Positions 1 to 8,005 of a stretch of 64,000 bases of DNA are shown here, one piece after another; the stretch's first letter is position 1, and each line of letters begins with the position of its first letter. The position numbers and the translations under genes were made by a program. The DNA comes from Clostridiales bacterium (GTDB lineage: Bacteria > Bacillota > Clostridia > Oscillospirales > Acutalibacteraceae), in NCBI GenBank assembly GCA_024690965.1, contig JAILOG010000012.1:1-64000 (forward strand), written 5' to 3'. The notes beneath the pieces were generated by a model that had not been told where the DNA came from, did no database searches, and saw only the letters and a list, made by a program, of their open reading frames with translations.

Positions 1-2
1 TG

Positions 3-11
3 TGTTATAAT
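3..11 (+). promoter_or_regulatory. Extended -10 element upstream of the pseudouridine synthase gene
   Basis: A TG-n-TATAAT extended -10 lies 26 bases before the ATG at 37. The -35 region, if there is one, falls outside the window. The ribosome-binding site CGGAG sits at 26-30. Confidence 0.5.
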
Positions 12-36
12 TTTAAAAAAATTTTCGGAGAAAAAT

Positions 37-705
37 ATGATAACAGTATTATTCCAAAATGAAGATATAATAGTATGCATAAAGCCGGGCGGCATAATAA
101 GCGAAGATAATAAAAGCGGTAATTGTTTACCGGGTTTATTAATAGAACAGGAAAGCTTAAATGAACTTTTTACTGTTCACAGACTCGATAAAGAAACATC
201 GGGCGTAATGCTGTACTGCAAAAATAAAAAATCTGCCGCCCGTTTTTCTGAAATGATATCTCAAAGTAAAATGAAAAAAGAATATTTGGCGATAGTACAC
301 TCAAAGCCCGAAAACGATGAAGGTGTATTTTCAGATTTTCTTTTCAAAGATAAAAACACGGGAAAATCTTATGTAGTAAAAAGAGAAAGAAAAGGCGTTA
401 AAAAGGCCGAGCTTTATTATACTTTGTTGGGAACCGCGGAAAAAGACGGTCAGCTGTTTTCTTTGGTAAAAATAAAGCTCAAAACAGGAAGAACACATCA
501 GATAAGAGTGCAGTTTTCCTCCAGAAATATGCCTGTATTGGGAGACAGACGATATGGCAGCGGCATTAACTGCGGTATGGCATTATGGTCCTACAGCCTG
601 TCATTTCCTTCGCAAAAAGAAAATGAAACGCAGTGTTTTAAAAAATTACCCGATTATTCAACTGAGCCGTGGGATTTATTTTATGAAAATTTGAAATGTT
701 TATAA
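37..705 (+). CDS. RluA-family RNA pseudouridine synthase
   Basis: The 222-residue protein carries the RluA-family signature HRLDKETSG, with the likely catalytic aspartate at residue 51, and a C-terminal GRTHQIRVQF block with a LGDRRYG motif. Enzymes of this family isomerise specific uridines in rRNA or tRNA in the cytoplasm. There is no N-terminal S4 domain, so it resembles the short RluA/TruC-like branch; the exact target base cannot be told from sequence. The ATG at 37 is preceded by CGGAG at 26-30. It appears monocistronic, with its own -10 element upstream and a hairpin terminator just downstream. Confidence 0.85.
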   Translation: MITVLFQNEDIIVCIKPGGIISEDNKSGNCLPGLLIEQESLNELFTVHRLDKETSGVMLYCKNKKSAARFSEMISQSKMKKEYLAIVHSKPENDEGVFSDFLFKDKNTGKSYVVKRERKGVKKAELYYTLLGTAEKDGQLFSLVKIKLKTGRTHQIRVQFSSRNMPVLGDRRYGSGINCGMALWSYSLSFPSQKENETQCFKKLPDYSTEPWDLFYENLKCL

Positions 706-710
706 ATTTT

Positions 711-750
711 ACCGGCATGGGTTTATATGTAAACTTTCCAGCCGGTTTTT
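711..750 (+). terminator. Rho-independent terminator after the pseudouridine synthase
   Basis: ACCGGC at 711-716 pairs with GCCGGT at 741-746, with inner pairing of GTTTA with TAAAC, followed by a T run at 746-750. Confidence 0.75.
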
Positions 751-800
751 ATAATAAGATAACAAAAGCGCGGAAAAAAGCCAAATTTATTAAATTGTTA

Positions 801-829
801 TTGTTTTATTGAAAACAGTATGTTATAAT
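801..829 (+). promoter_or_regulatory. SigA-type promoter for the YfhO-like operon
   Basis: TTGTTT at 801-806, a 17-base spacer and TATAAT at 824-829, with an extended -10 TG at 821-822. It lies about 60 bases before the proposed start of the next gene. Confidence 0.6.
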
Positions 830-889
830 TAACGAAATTTATAATTATAGGTATGCGCATTGATAAAATACAGGAAAGGCGTGATATTT

Positions 890-3715
890 TTGTCATCAAA
901 AAAGCGCAGAAGCTACAGCTCTGCAAACACTACGGAAGAAAAAAATACAAATCAAGTGCAAAATAAGTCAAAGAGGTCATCAACAACAGGCATCACGACA
1001 GTTTACGCTCCGAAAAACAGAATTGAAGGAATTGCCCAAAGTGTAAGCAAAAATCCTTTGTTTTTGATATTGTGCTTTTTTGTTCCTTTTATAATAATGA
1101 CAATATGCTTTATTTCCAAAGGTGTTTATCCTTTCGGAGACCAGACCGTTTTATATTCGGACTGCAAGGCTCAGTATTTTCCGTTTATACAGGAGCTTCA
1201 GAATAAGCTTCAAAACGGCGGCTCGCTTTTATATTCCTGGAACACGGGAATGGGCTCTAATTTTATGGCGATGATAGGCTACTACATCGCGAGCCCGCTT
1301 AACTTTTTGACAGTATTTATTCCCGAAAGGTTTATGACTACGGCCTTGGCTGTAATAATTATGACAAAGCTTTCGTGCGCTTCTCTGTTTACCGGAATAT
1401 TTATTAAGAATGTATTTAAGCGCAACGATATTTCTCTTGTGGCGTTTGGCTGCTGTTACGCTTTTTGCAGCTTTACTATGGGATATTACTGGAATATAAT
1501 TTGGCTCGACGGTGTAGCTTTGTTGCCTTTGGTCGCGCTTGGTGTATATAATATCGTATTCAATAAAAAGTACAAGCTCTATATAATATCTCTCGCGATA
1601 GCGATGACGGCAAACTATTACATCGGTTTTATGCTCTGCGTGTTTACCGCCTTGTGGTTCTTTATGCTTTGGATAAAGTATCCGAATTATAAGGAAAAGA
1701 AAAAAGATTTTCTTTTGTCTTTGGGCTCTATCGCTTTGTACAGCGTTATTGCCATAGGAATAAGCGCCTTTATAGTATTACCTTCATATTTACAGCTCGG
1801 AAATACCGTTGCGAGCAACGATACAATAACTTTCAGTCAATTTTTTAATGCATACAGCGGAAAAGAAATGATAAATATTCTGGGCAGTATGTTCGGTTTT
1901 CAAAACCCCGTTACAATGCAGGGTCTGCCAAACATTTACAGCGGTATGATATGCATTGCGCTGTTTGGAATATATTTGGGAAATTCACGTATAAGCTCAA
2001 AGGAAAAGGTCGTAGACATAGTATTTATCGTGTTTATGTTCCTGAGCCTTTACCTTAACGGTATGAATTATCTGTGGCACGGAATGCATTTCCCGAATCA
2101 GATTCCGTACAGATTCGCGTTTATATTCTGCTTCTTTATGATTATCACGGCTTACCGCGGATTTACGGTATCGGATTCTCTATCTAACGGAGATTTGGCT
2201 GTATCGGGCGTTGTTGCTGTGATTATGCTTATCATAGGTCTTATAGCTTCTTCAAACAAAGACGAATACGCAACGCTTACGATCAATGCGGTATTGGTAA
2301 GCCTTGCCGCGATAGTTATTTATATTCTTTTGCTCGCGTTAAGAAAAAGCAAACTTGTTCCGCATAGCGTTTTTGTGGCGGCGATAAGCGTAATTGTAAT
2401 AGTTGAAATGATAATGAGCTGCTTTACGGGCGTTAAAACGGTAGGAACATCAAATATGGATTACCCGAATAAGCTTAACGCTGTTCAGGCGGCGCTGAGT
2501 TATATCAGCGAAAGCGATACCGACAAAGCCTTTTACAGAAATGAAATGACAGATATAAGTTCCAAAAACGACGGCGTCTATTACGGCTATCATTCAATTT
2601 CACAATTTTCTTCCACTTCGGATAAGAGAATGATAGACTTTATGGCAAAATTCGGTATAACCTCGAAAAGAAGCAGCTGGCACTATATGCAAAGCTCGCC
2701 TTTGGCAAATTCATTCTTTAATATAAAGCACTTGATTTCAAGAGACGGCTACACGGGCAACGATTCTACGATCACTTATGTTACGTCGGTAGAATCTGAC
2801 AGCGTGCTAAAAGAAATATCGGAAAACGCACCCGCGGAGAGCGTAGATATTTACGATAATAATTATTATCTGCCGCTGGGATTTATGGTAAACAACGATA
2901 CGTCTTATATAGATGTAAACCGCTACGGCTACGCGTTAGATCTCCAAAACGATTTGTTCTCCAAGGCAACAGGTCTTGAGGGCAATATATTTAACGAATT
3001 CAAATCCGACTCTTACAGCATTTCCTCCGGCACTATTGAGCCTTTAGAGGGAGGAAGAGAGGGAGAATTCACTTACACCGCACCCGGCACATCGGAAAAA
3101 GCTACATTTGAATATACCGTTCCCACAGACGGTATGGTTTACGCATACGTTAATTTCAGAGATTGCGCTACGAGAATACAAGTGTCAAGCGAAACTATTT
3201 CCCGTTCGGTAGATATTGACGCGAGAAGATATGTATGGCCCGCAGGAGACTATAAGGCAGGAGATAAAATAACATTTTCATCCGATTTGTCGGTCGGAGC
3301 CTCGGGAACACTGAGAATATTTGTTGCGACATTTGATAAGGCTCTTTATGAAAAGGGATATGCCCTTTTGAACGACGAAACTCTTCAAATGTCCGAATAC
3401 AGCGACACTTATATAAAGGGTACAATAAACGCAAAGCAAGACGGCATAATGTGGACATCTATACCGTATGAAATAGGCGGATGGAAGCTTTATGTAGACG
3501 GAAATGAGCAAGATATAACAGAGCTTTGCAACGCGTTTATCGGCGCGAGACTCACCTCGGGAGAGCATACGGTAGAGCTGAAATATCAGTCTCCGGGACT
3601 TACAGTGGGAATAGCCGTGACATGTATTTCTCTTATAGGCTTTATTGCGCTTATTGCGGTGGAAATTATCAGACGTAAAAAATCGGAGAAAAAGATAACT
3701 GAAAAGCAGGAATGA
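890..3715 (+). CDS. YfhO-family membrane glycosyltransferase
   Basis: A large polytopic protein of 941 residues from the TTG at 890. About a dozen hydrophobic segments fill the first half, followed by a roughly 400-residue hydrophilic region predicted to face outside, and a last membrane segment before a basic tail. The motif SDCKAQYFPF near the first external loop and WLDGVALLPL further on fit the YfhO family of GT-C-fold enzymes. In Bacillus subtilis YfhO works with CsbB to add N-acetylglucosamine to lipoteichoic acid using an undecaprenyl-phosphate sugar donor; the same pairing is inferred here because a CsbB-like gene follows within 5 bases. Start choice: AGGAAAGG at 872-879 is well placed for TTG 890. 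In-frame GTG 881 and TTG 860 are possible but less well positioned. The acceptor polymer in this organism is unknown. Confidence 0.8.
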   Translation: MSSKKRRSYSSANTTEEKNTNQVQNKSKRSSTTGITTVYAPKNRIEGIAQSVSKNPLFLILCFFVPFIIMTICFISKGVYPFGDQTVLYSDCKAQYFPFIQELQNKLQNGGSLLYSWNTGMGSNFMAMIGYYIASPLNFLTVFIPERFMTTALAVIIMTKLSCASLFTGIFIKNVFKRNDISLVAFGCCYAFCSFTMGYYWNIIWLDGVALLPLVALGVYNIVFNKKYKLYIISLAIAMTANYYIGFMLCVFTALWFFMLWIKYPNYKEKKKDFLLSLGSIALYSVIAIGISAFIVLPSYLQLGNTVASNDTITFSQFFNAYSGKEMINILGSMFGFQNPVTMQGLPNIYSGMICIALFGIYLGNSRISSKEKVVDIVFIVFMFLSLYLNGMNYLWHGMHFPNQIPYRFAFIFCFFMIITAYRGFTVSDSLSNGDLAVSGVVAVIMLIIGLIASSNKDEYATLTINAVLVSLAAIVIYILLLALRKSKLVPHSVFVAAISVIVIVEMIMSCFTGVKTVGTSNMDYPNKLNAVQAALSYISESDTDKAFYRNEMTDISSKNDGVYYGYHSISQFSSTSDKRMIDFMAKFGITSKRSSWHYMQSSPLANSFFNIKHLISRDGYTGNDSTITYVTSVESDSVLKEISENAPAESVDIYDNNYYLPLGFMVNNDTSYIDVNRYGYALDLQNDLFSKATGLEGNIFNEFKSDSYSISSGTIEPLEGGREGEFTYTAPGTSEKATFEYTVPTDGMVYAYVNFRDCATRIQVSSETISRSVDIDARRYVWPAGDYKAGDKITFSSDLSVGASGTLRIFVATFDKALYEKGYALLNDETLQMSEYSDTYIKGTINAKQDGIMWTSIPYEIGGWKLYVDGNEQDITELCNAFIGARLTSGEHTVELKYQSPGLTVGIAVTCISLIGFIALIAVEIIRRKKSEKKITEKQE

Positions 3716-3720
3716 TGTAA

Positions 3721-4677
3721 ATGAAGAAAATATCTGTTATAGTGCCGTGCTACAACGAGCAGGAGGCTTTGCCGTTTTTCTACAAAGAGATAACCCGTAT
3801 TGCGGATATGATGTATGAAAACGAGTTTGAATTTCTGTTTGTCAACGACGGCTCTAAAGACAACACACTTAACATTTTGCGCGATTTAAGCAAAAAGGAC
3901 AGCAGAGTAAGATATATTTCATTTTCGCGTAATTTCGGAAAAGAAGCGGGAATGTACGCTGGGCTGGAAAATTCTACGGGAGATTATGTTGCCATTATGG
4001 ACGCCGATATGCAGGACCCGCCCGAAATGCTGCCCGAAATGCTGAAAGCTTTGGAGCAGGAGGGCTACGACTGCGCCGCCACCAGAAGAACAAACAGAAA
4101 AGGCGAGCCGCCTATAAGAAGCTTTTTTGCACGCTGCTTTTACAGGCTTATAAACAAAATGACAACTGTGGAGATTGTAGACGGCGCAAGAGATTTTCGA
4201 CTCATGACAAGAAAAATGGTAAATGCCGTGCTGTCGCTTAAAGAATATAACAGATTTTCAAAGGGCATTTTCAGCTGGGTAGGCTTTAAAACAAAATGGC
4301 TGGAATATGTAAACAGAGAGCGTGTTGCGGGAGAGACCAAGTGGAGCTTTTGGAAACTGTTCCTGTATTCCATTGAGGGAATAATTGCTTTCACCACTGC
4401 CCCTCTGGCGATAGCGTCTGTTGTGGGATTCATTATGTTTGTGCTTTCTATTATATACGCGATATTTATTGTTGTAAAAACGCTTATATGGGGCGACCCC
4501 GCGACAGGATTCCCCACGCTTGTGTGCATAATGGTATTTATAGGGGGCATTCAGCTGCTTGTTATGGGTATTTTGGGTCAGTATCTCGCAAAAGCATATT
4601 TAGAAACAAAATCAAGACCCATATACATCATAAAAGAAACAGAAAAAGATAACGCAAACGATAACGATTATATTTAA
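3721..4677 (+). CDS. CsbB/DPM1-like polyprenyl-phosphate glycosyltransferase (family GT2)
   Basis: The 318-residue protein has a GT2 domain in its first 220 residues: a VPCYNE opening, NDGS at residues 42-45 and the metal-binding MDADMQDP block around 93-100. Two hydrophobic hairpin segments follow at about 228-255 and 265-290. This layout is typical of enzymes that load a sugar onto undecaprenyl phosphate at the inner face of the membrane (CsbB, GtrB, ArnC types). It sits 5 bases after the YfhO-like gene, and the two probably form a donor-making and sugar-transferring pair for a cell-surface polymer. The sugar cannot be deduced. Confidence 0.85.
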   Translation: MKKISVIVPCYNEQEALPFFYKEITRIADMMYENEFEFLFVNDGSKDNTLNILRDLSKKDSRVRYISFSRNFGKEAGMYAGLENSTGDYVAIMDADMQDPPEMLPEMLKALEQEGYDCAATRRTNRKGEPPIRSFFARCFYRLINKMTTVEIVDGARDFRLMTRKMVNAVLSLKEYNRFSKGIFSWVGFKTKWLEYVNRERVAGETKWSFWKLFLYSIEGIIAFTTAPLAIASVVGFIMFVLSIIYAIFIVVKTLIWGDPATGFPTLVCIMVFIGGIQLLVMGILGQYLAKAYLETKSRPIYIIKETEKDNANDNDYI

Positions 4678-4696
4678 GATACGGGGGTAACATACA

Positions 4697-4981
4697 ATGG
4701 CTGATTTTCAATTATACAAAGGAAAACCGCTTGTAAGATGCGGAGACGTGATCTATTACGGAGATCTTCGTGATGATTTCGTAATAAGAATGACAATAAA
4801 GTCAAAGAAAAAGGTGGGCGACAAAGAATTTGCCGATAAGGTGGCGATTCAGCTTATGAGCACCGATATGAGCCTTTCACCGCGCAAGCAGGTAATAAAA
4901 GCAAGCGAAAAGGACAGTCTCTATCTCGCGATGGATATAGCGGCGGTTTGGCTTGACAGAGCGCTTGCGGGAAAAAGCTGA
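4697..4981 (+). CDS. Conserved-looking small cytosolic protein of unknown function
   Basis: A 94-residue protein with no signal peptide or membrane segment and no motif I can assign. It is mixed charged, with a basic KSKKK stretch near residue 36 and a helical, alanine-rich C-terminus. It starts at an ATG 19 bases after the glycosyltransferase with GGGGG ahead of it, so it is probably the last gene of that operon, and a terminator follows. Short proteins of this look seem common in Oscillospirales, but I cannot name the family and infer no function. Confidence 0.6.
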   Translation: MADFQLYKGKPLVRCGDVIYYGDLRDDFVIRMTIKSKKKVGDKEFADKVAIQLMSTDMSLSPRKQVIKASEKDSLYLAMDIAAVWLDRALAGKS

Positions 4982-5009
4982 TACTGATTTGTTGAAGTAA
5001 TATATGAAA

Positions 5010-5049
5010 GCCGGGAGAAATGTTGGAACATACGTTTCTTCCGGCTTTT
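5010..5049 (+). terminator. Rho-independent terminator
   Basis: GCCGGGAGAAA at 5010-5020 pairs with TTTCTTCCGGC at 5035-5045 (11 pairs, one G-T), followed by TTTT at 5046-5049. It ends the YfhO-like operon. Confidence 0.75.
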
Positions 5050-5079
5050 CAGCAGATACTGACACTGTTCGTCTGCTAT

Positions 5080-5126
5080 GACAGTTCCCTTGTGCAAAGG
5101 GAGTTGTCAGCGCAGCTGACTGAAAG
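5080..5126 (+). repeat. Short dispersed hairpin repeat of gut-Firmicutes type
   Basis: GACAGTTCCCTT at 5080-5091 pairs with AAGGGAGTTGTC at 5097-5108 (two G-T pairs), followed by AGCGCAGCTGACTGA. From memory this form (inverted CTCCCTT arms, then GTCAGCGCAGCTGAC) is a widely scattered noncoding repeat in Clostridia genomes; only this and a related block at 5402-5444 are seen in the window. Confidence 0.55.
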
Positions 5127-5183
5127 ATTGTGTCTTGACATTGAGCATTTGAAGCCGATTGTTTGGTTATGTATAATAACGCG

Positions 5184-5372
5184 TTTTGCCCTCATGCCGG
5201 GCAGGCACCTACTTTGTATCGCAACAAAGTAGGCAAAATGCGCCAAAGGGACAACCTATCGACGGTTTTCCCTTTGGAATCCCTTTCGCGACCACCCGGG
5301 TGGCTGCGCCCCCCACTGGGTGGACGAGATCCCCCTGCTTCGTTCTCGGCAAGCCTGATTGTGTCATTTTCC
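5184..5372 (+). repeat. Dispersed structured repeat, copy 1
   Basis: About 180 bases that recur in inverted orientation at 56205-56375. It holds three hairpins: A, CCTACTTTGT 5208-5217 with ACAAAGTAGG 5224-5233; B, 5243-5256 with 5264-5277 (14 pairs, one mismatch); C, CCACCC 5292-5297 with GGGTGG 5318-5323. TTTTGCC at 5184-5190 can also pair with GGCAAAA at 5232-5238. It is GC-rich against its surroundings. Open frames across it exist in several phases but are not judged to be genes. Confidence 0.8.
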
Positions 5373-5401
5373 GGATTATTTAGAGAATAATCAAAAAAGC
5401 C

Positions 5402-5444
5402 TTTTCCTTTAAAGGATGTGTCGGCGGAGTTGACGGATGAGGGG
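5402..5444 (+). repeat. Short hairpin repeat, related to the one at 5080
   Basis: The palindrome TCCTTTAAAGGA at 5405-5416 is followed by GTCGGCGGAGTTGAC, which can fold back on itself, and GGATGAGGGG. It resembles the right half of the same dispersed repeat class as 5080-5126. The two flank the larger repeat copy on either side. Confidence 0.45.
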
Positions 5445-5628
5445 AAAATCATGGTTTAACGCAACCAATCCGTACACAAGAGAGGATTTTTCATAAGTTG
5501 ACAACAGTATAAAGGTTATCAATCAAGATGATTTGTTGTGAATATTACCCAAAAAACATAAATAAATTTGTGTATTCATCTGAAATTTGCCGAAATTTTG
5601 CCAAACAGAAAAAAATATGTAAAAAAGC
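5445..5628. other. AT-rich intergenic stretch with no recognised feature
   Basis: Between the repeat cluster and the ribosomal operon promoter I see no gene, RNA or clear signal. The base composition is AT-rich and no frame has a ribosome-binding site. Confidence 0.5.
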
Positions 5629-5657
5629 TTGCATTTTACTTGACTATTTGGTACAAT
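5629..5657 (+). promoter_or_regulatory. Promoter of the S10-spc-alpha ribosomal operon
   Basis: TTGCAT at 5629-5634, a 17-base spacer, and TACAAT at 5652-5657. Transcription would start near 5664, giving a leader of about 318 nt before rpsJ. Confidence 0.65.
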
Positions 5658-5663
5658 ACCCGA

Positions 5664-5981
5664 GCAACGATGCAATATAAGGGCAGTGCGCCCAAAATAT
5701 GCGGAGTTATATGGCGTTGAAGCGGGAGGTTGCGGCATTATATGCCGGTTTTTCCGTGGAGTATGTCCGATTTTAAACCGGGCGACAAAAGTTAACATTT
5801 AGGCAAAGTGCGGCCGTATGCTGCGGTCGTGTTGTGTCTGAGTGCCTTAGAGCCTTGTGAGTCGGATTAACGCAATTGTTAGTCCGTTTTTAAATGAGTT
5901 GCAATGAAACACCCGGCTGGGTGTAAACAAAGGTTCGAGGGCATTCCGCCCGCCAACTGAAAATTTTAAGGAGGCGTAGAA
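5664..5981 (+). promoter_or_regulatory. Long structured leader of the ribosomal operon with two terminator-like hairpins
   Basis: Two hairpins followed by T runs lie inside the leader: CGGCAT 5733-5738 with ATGCCG 5742-5747, then T at 5749-5753; and CGGATTAAC 5863-5871 with GTTAGTCCG 5878-5886 (one G-T), then T at 5887-5891. A further small hairpin, ACACCC 5909-5914 with GGGTGT 5919-5924, follows. The arrangement suggests attenuation of the operon, as L4 does for S10 operons in some bacteria, but no known ligand-binding motif was recognised. Confidence 0.45.
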
Positions 5982-6293
5982 ATGGCAGTGAAGGAGAAAA
6001 TAAGAATCAGACTCAAGGGTTACGATCATCAGTTAGTTGATCAGTCCGCTGAGAAGATTGTTGCCACAGCAAAGAGAACAGGCGCAAAGGTTTCCGGACC
6101 CGTGCCGCTTCCCACTGAAAAGCAAATAATCACGATTCTTAGAGCTGTTCACAAGTATAAGGACAGCAGAGAGCAGTTTGAGATGAGAACTCACAAAAGA
6201 CTTATCGACATTCTCAGACCGTCTAACAAAACAGTTGAAACTCTCACGAGTTTGGAACTCCCTGCAGGCGTTGAGATCGAAATTAAATTCTGA
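5982..6293 (+). CDS. rpsJ: 30S ribosomal protein S10
   Basis: A 103-residue protein of normal S10 length with the typical [20 protein letters not shown] start. S10 sits in the head of the 30S subunit and, in bacteria, also joins the NusB antitermination complex. It is the first gene of the ribosomal supercluster and is read from the promoter at 5629 after a long leader. AAGGAGG lies just before the ATG. Confidence 0.98.
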   Translation: MAVKEKIRIRLKGYDHQLVDQSAEKIVATAKRTGAKVSGPVPLPTEKQIITILRAVHKYKDSREQFEMRTHKRLIDILRPSNKTVETLTSLELPAGVEIEIKF

Positions 6294-6360
6294 TTTCAAC
6301 CAACCGCATGCAGGTCAAGTTGGAGAGATCCAACCAATAACCTTATAGGAGGAAAATATT

Positions 6361-6993
6361 ATGCAAAAGGGCTTAATCGCCAAGAAGATCGGTATGACAC
6401 AGATCTTCGATGAAAAGGGCAACGTTATCCCTGTTACTGTTCTTGAAGCAGGTCCCTGTATGGTAACCGCTATGAAAACAGTAGAAAATGACGGATATGC
6501 AGCGGTTCAGATCGGTTTCGGTGATTTGAAAGCAAAGCATATGACAAAACCGCTTGAAGGTCATTTCAAAAAGAACAATGTAGCACCCAAAAAGGTTCTC
6601 AGAGAGTTCAGATTTGAAGATACTTCAAAGTATGAGGTAGGTCAGCTTTTAAAAGCAGACACTTTTGCGGAGGGTGACAGAGTTGATGTTACCGGTACAA
6701 GCAAAGGTAAGGGCTACGCCGGCGTTATAAAGCGCTGGAACTTCCAAAGACTTAAAGAGTCTCACGGTTCGGGTCCTGTTGCCCGTCACGGCGGTTCAAT
6801 CGGTTCTTGCTCAGATCCCTCAAGAGTTTGGAAGGGCAAGAAAATGGCAGGTCACTTGGGCGCAGAGAGAGTTACGGTTCAAAACCTTACGGTTGCTAAG
6901 GTAGACGCCGAAAACAATCTCATCGCAGTAAAGGGTGCGGTTCCCGGTCCTAACGGCGGAACAGTTATCCTCAGAGACAGCTGCAAGGCTTAA
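6361..6993 (+). CDS. rplC: 50S ribosomal protein L3
   Basis: A 210-residue protein starting MQKGLIAKKIGMTQIF, the usual L3 opening, with the internal GHGS/RVWKGKKMAGHLG region that reaches towards the peptidyl-transferase centre. It is one of the early-assembly proteins of the 50S subunit. It is second in the operon, 67 bases after rpsJ, with a small hairpin (GTTGG/CCAAC near 6319-6336) in the gap and AGGAGG before the ATG. Confidence 0.98.
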   Translation: MQKGLIAKKIGMTQIFDEKGNVIPVTVLEAGPCMVTAMKTVENDGYAAVQIGFGDLKAKHMTKPLEGHFKKNNVAPKKVLREFRFEDTSKYEVGQLLKADTFAEGDRVDVTGTSKGKGYAGVIKRWNFQRLKESHGSGPVARHGGSIGSCSDPSRVWKGKKMAGHLGAERVTVQNLTVAKVDAENNLIAVKGAVPGPNGGTVILRDSCKA

Positions 6994-7010
6994 GGGAAGG
7001 AGGAGTTTAA

Positions 7011-7637
7011 ATGCCTAACGTAAATGTATTAGATATGACCGGCAAAAATGTCGGTACAATGGAACTTGCCGAAAGCGTTTTCGGTATAGAGCCCAATACT
7101 GCTGTAATGCACAAGATGGTTGTTAATTATCTTGCAAACCAGCGTCAGGGCACACAGTCTGCTCTTACCCGTTCAGAGGTTTCCGGCGGCGGCAAAAAAC
7201 CGTGGAGACAAAAAGGAACAGGTCACGCAAGACAAGGTTCTACAAGAGCTCCTCAATGGAGACACGGCGGTATGGTATTCGCCGTTAAGCCGAGAGATTA
7301 CGGCTTTGATGTAAACAAGAAGGAAAGAAAGCTCGCTATGAAATCGGCTCTTTCTTCTAAAGTAGCAAGCGAAGACTTCATCGTTCTTGATAATCTTTCA
7401 CTTGAAGGTTACAAGACAAAGGTTGTAGCAAAGATGCTCGAGGATTTGGGCGTAGGCGACAAGAAAGCTCTTATCGTTACGGAAACAGCCGACAGCAAGG
7501 TTTATAAGTCAGCTGCAAACCTTCCCGGAGTAAAAGCTGCTCCTGTAAACGCTCTTTGCGTTTACGATATGCTCAACGCAGACAAGCTTATAATAGTTAA
7601 GCAGGCTGTTGAGCGTCTTGAGGAGGTATATGCATAA
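7011..7637 (+). CDS. rplD: 50S ribosomal protein L4
   Basis: A 208-residue protein with the L4 extended-loop block around GGGKKPWRQKGTGHARQG (near residues 64-81), which lines the nascent-peptide exit tunnel. In several bacteria L4 also represses its own operon by binding the leader; whether it does so here is not known, though the leader is long and structured. It overlaps rplW by one base (TAATG), which suggests translational coupling. Confidence 0.98.
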   Translation: MPNVNVLDMTGKNVGTMELAESVFGIEPNTAVMHKMVVNYLANQRQGTQSALTRSEVSGGGKKPWRQKGTGHARQGSTRAPQWRHGGMVFAVKPRDYGFDVNKKERKLAMKSALSSKVASEDFIVLDNLSLEGYKTKVVAKMLEDLGVGDKKALIVTETADSKVYKSAANLPGVKAAPVNALCVYDMLNADKLIIVKQAVERLEEVYA

Positions 7638-7927
7638 TGACAGCACATGATATAATCATCCGCCCCATCATTACTGAAAAGTCAATGAGCGGAATAGCAG
7701 ATAAGAAATACACCTTTGAGGTTGCCAAAGACGCGGGAAAAATTGAGATAGCAAAAGCTGTTGAAGAAGTTTTCAACGTAAAGGTAGCAAAGGTAACAAC
7801 TGTTAACGTAAGAGGTCAAATGCGCCGCAGAGGCAGAACCAGCGGATACACAAGAAGCTGGAAGAAAGCGTATGTAACCCTTACACCCGACAGCAAGAGT
7901 TTGGAATTTTTTGAGGGCATGATGTAA
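7637..7927 (+). CDS. rplW: 50S ribosomal protein L23
   Basis: A 96-residue protein of normal length with the IIRPIITEKS opening and a basic loop (RGQMRRRGRTSGYTRSWKKAYV). L23 sits at the exit of the peptide tunnel and is a docking site for trigger factor and SRP. Its ATG overlaps the rplD stop codon. Confidence 0.97.
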   Translation: MTAHDIIIRPIITEKSMSGIADKKYTFEVAKDAGKIEIAKAVEEVFNVKVAKVTTVNVRGQMRRRGRTSGYTRSWKKAYVTLTPDSKSLEFFEGMM

Positions 7928-8005
7928 GCCTGCATAAAAATCTACAGGCAGAATGTATGGGATAAGCCAAATCCCGCAAAGCCATCATGAGGAGAGTGAA
8001 TTAAA

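Noticed and set aside
5163-5452. Several overlapping open frames, on both strands, in the GC-rich region near 5.2-5.4 kb
   Set aside because: They follow the repeat copy, exist in more than one frame and have no ribosome-binding site; the same happens on the other copy at 56.2-56.4 kb. The hairpins, not a reading frame, are what the copies share.
5640-5657. TTGACT at 5640-5645 as the -35 box of the ribosomal promoter
   Set aside because: It is only six bases from TACAAT; TTGCAT at 5629-5634 has the correct 17-base spacing.
5928-5956. A T-loop-like GGTTCGAGG followed by CCGCCCGCCA in the ribosomal leader, suggesting the 3' end of a tRNA
   Set aside because: No acceptor stem, D arm or anticodon arm can be built upstream; it is part of the leader.
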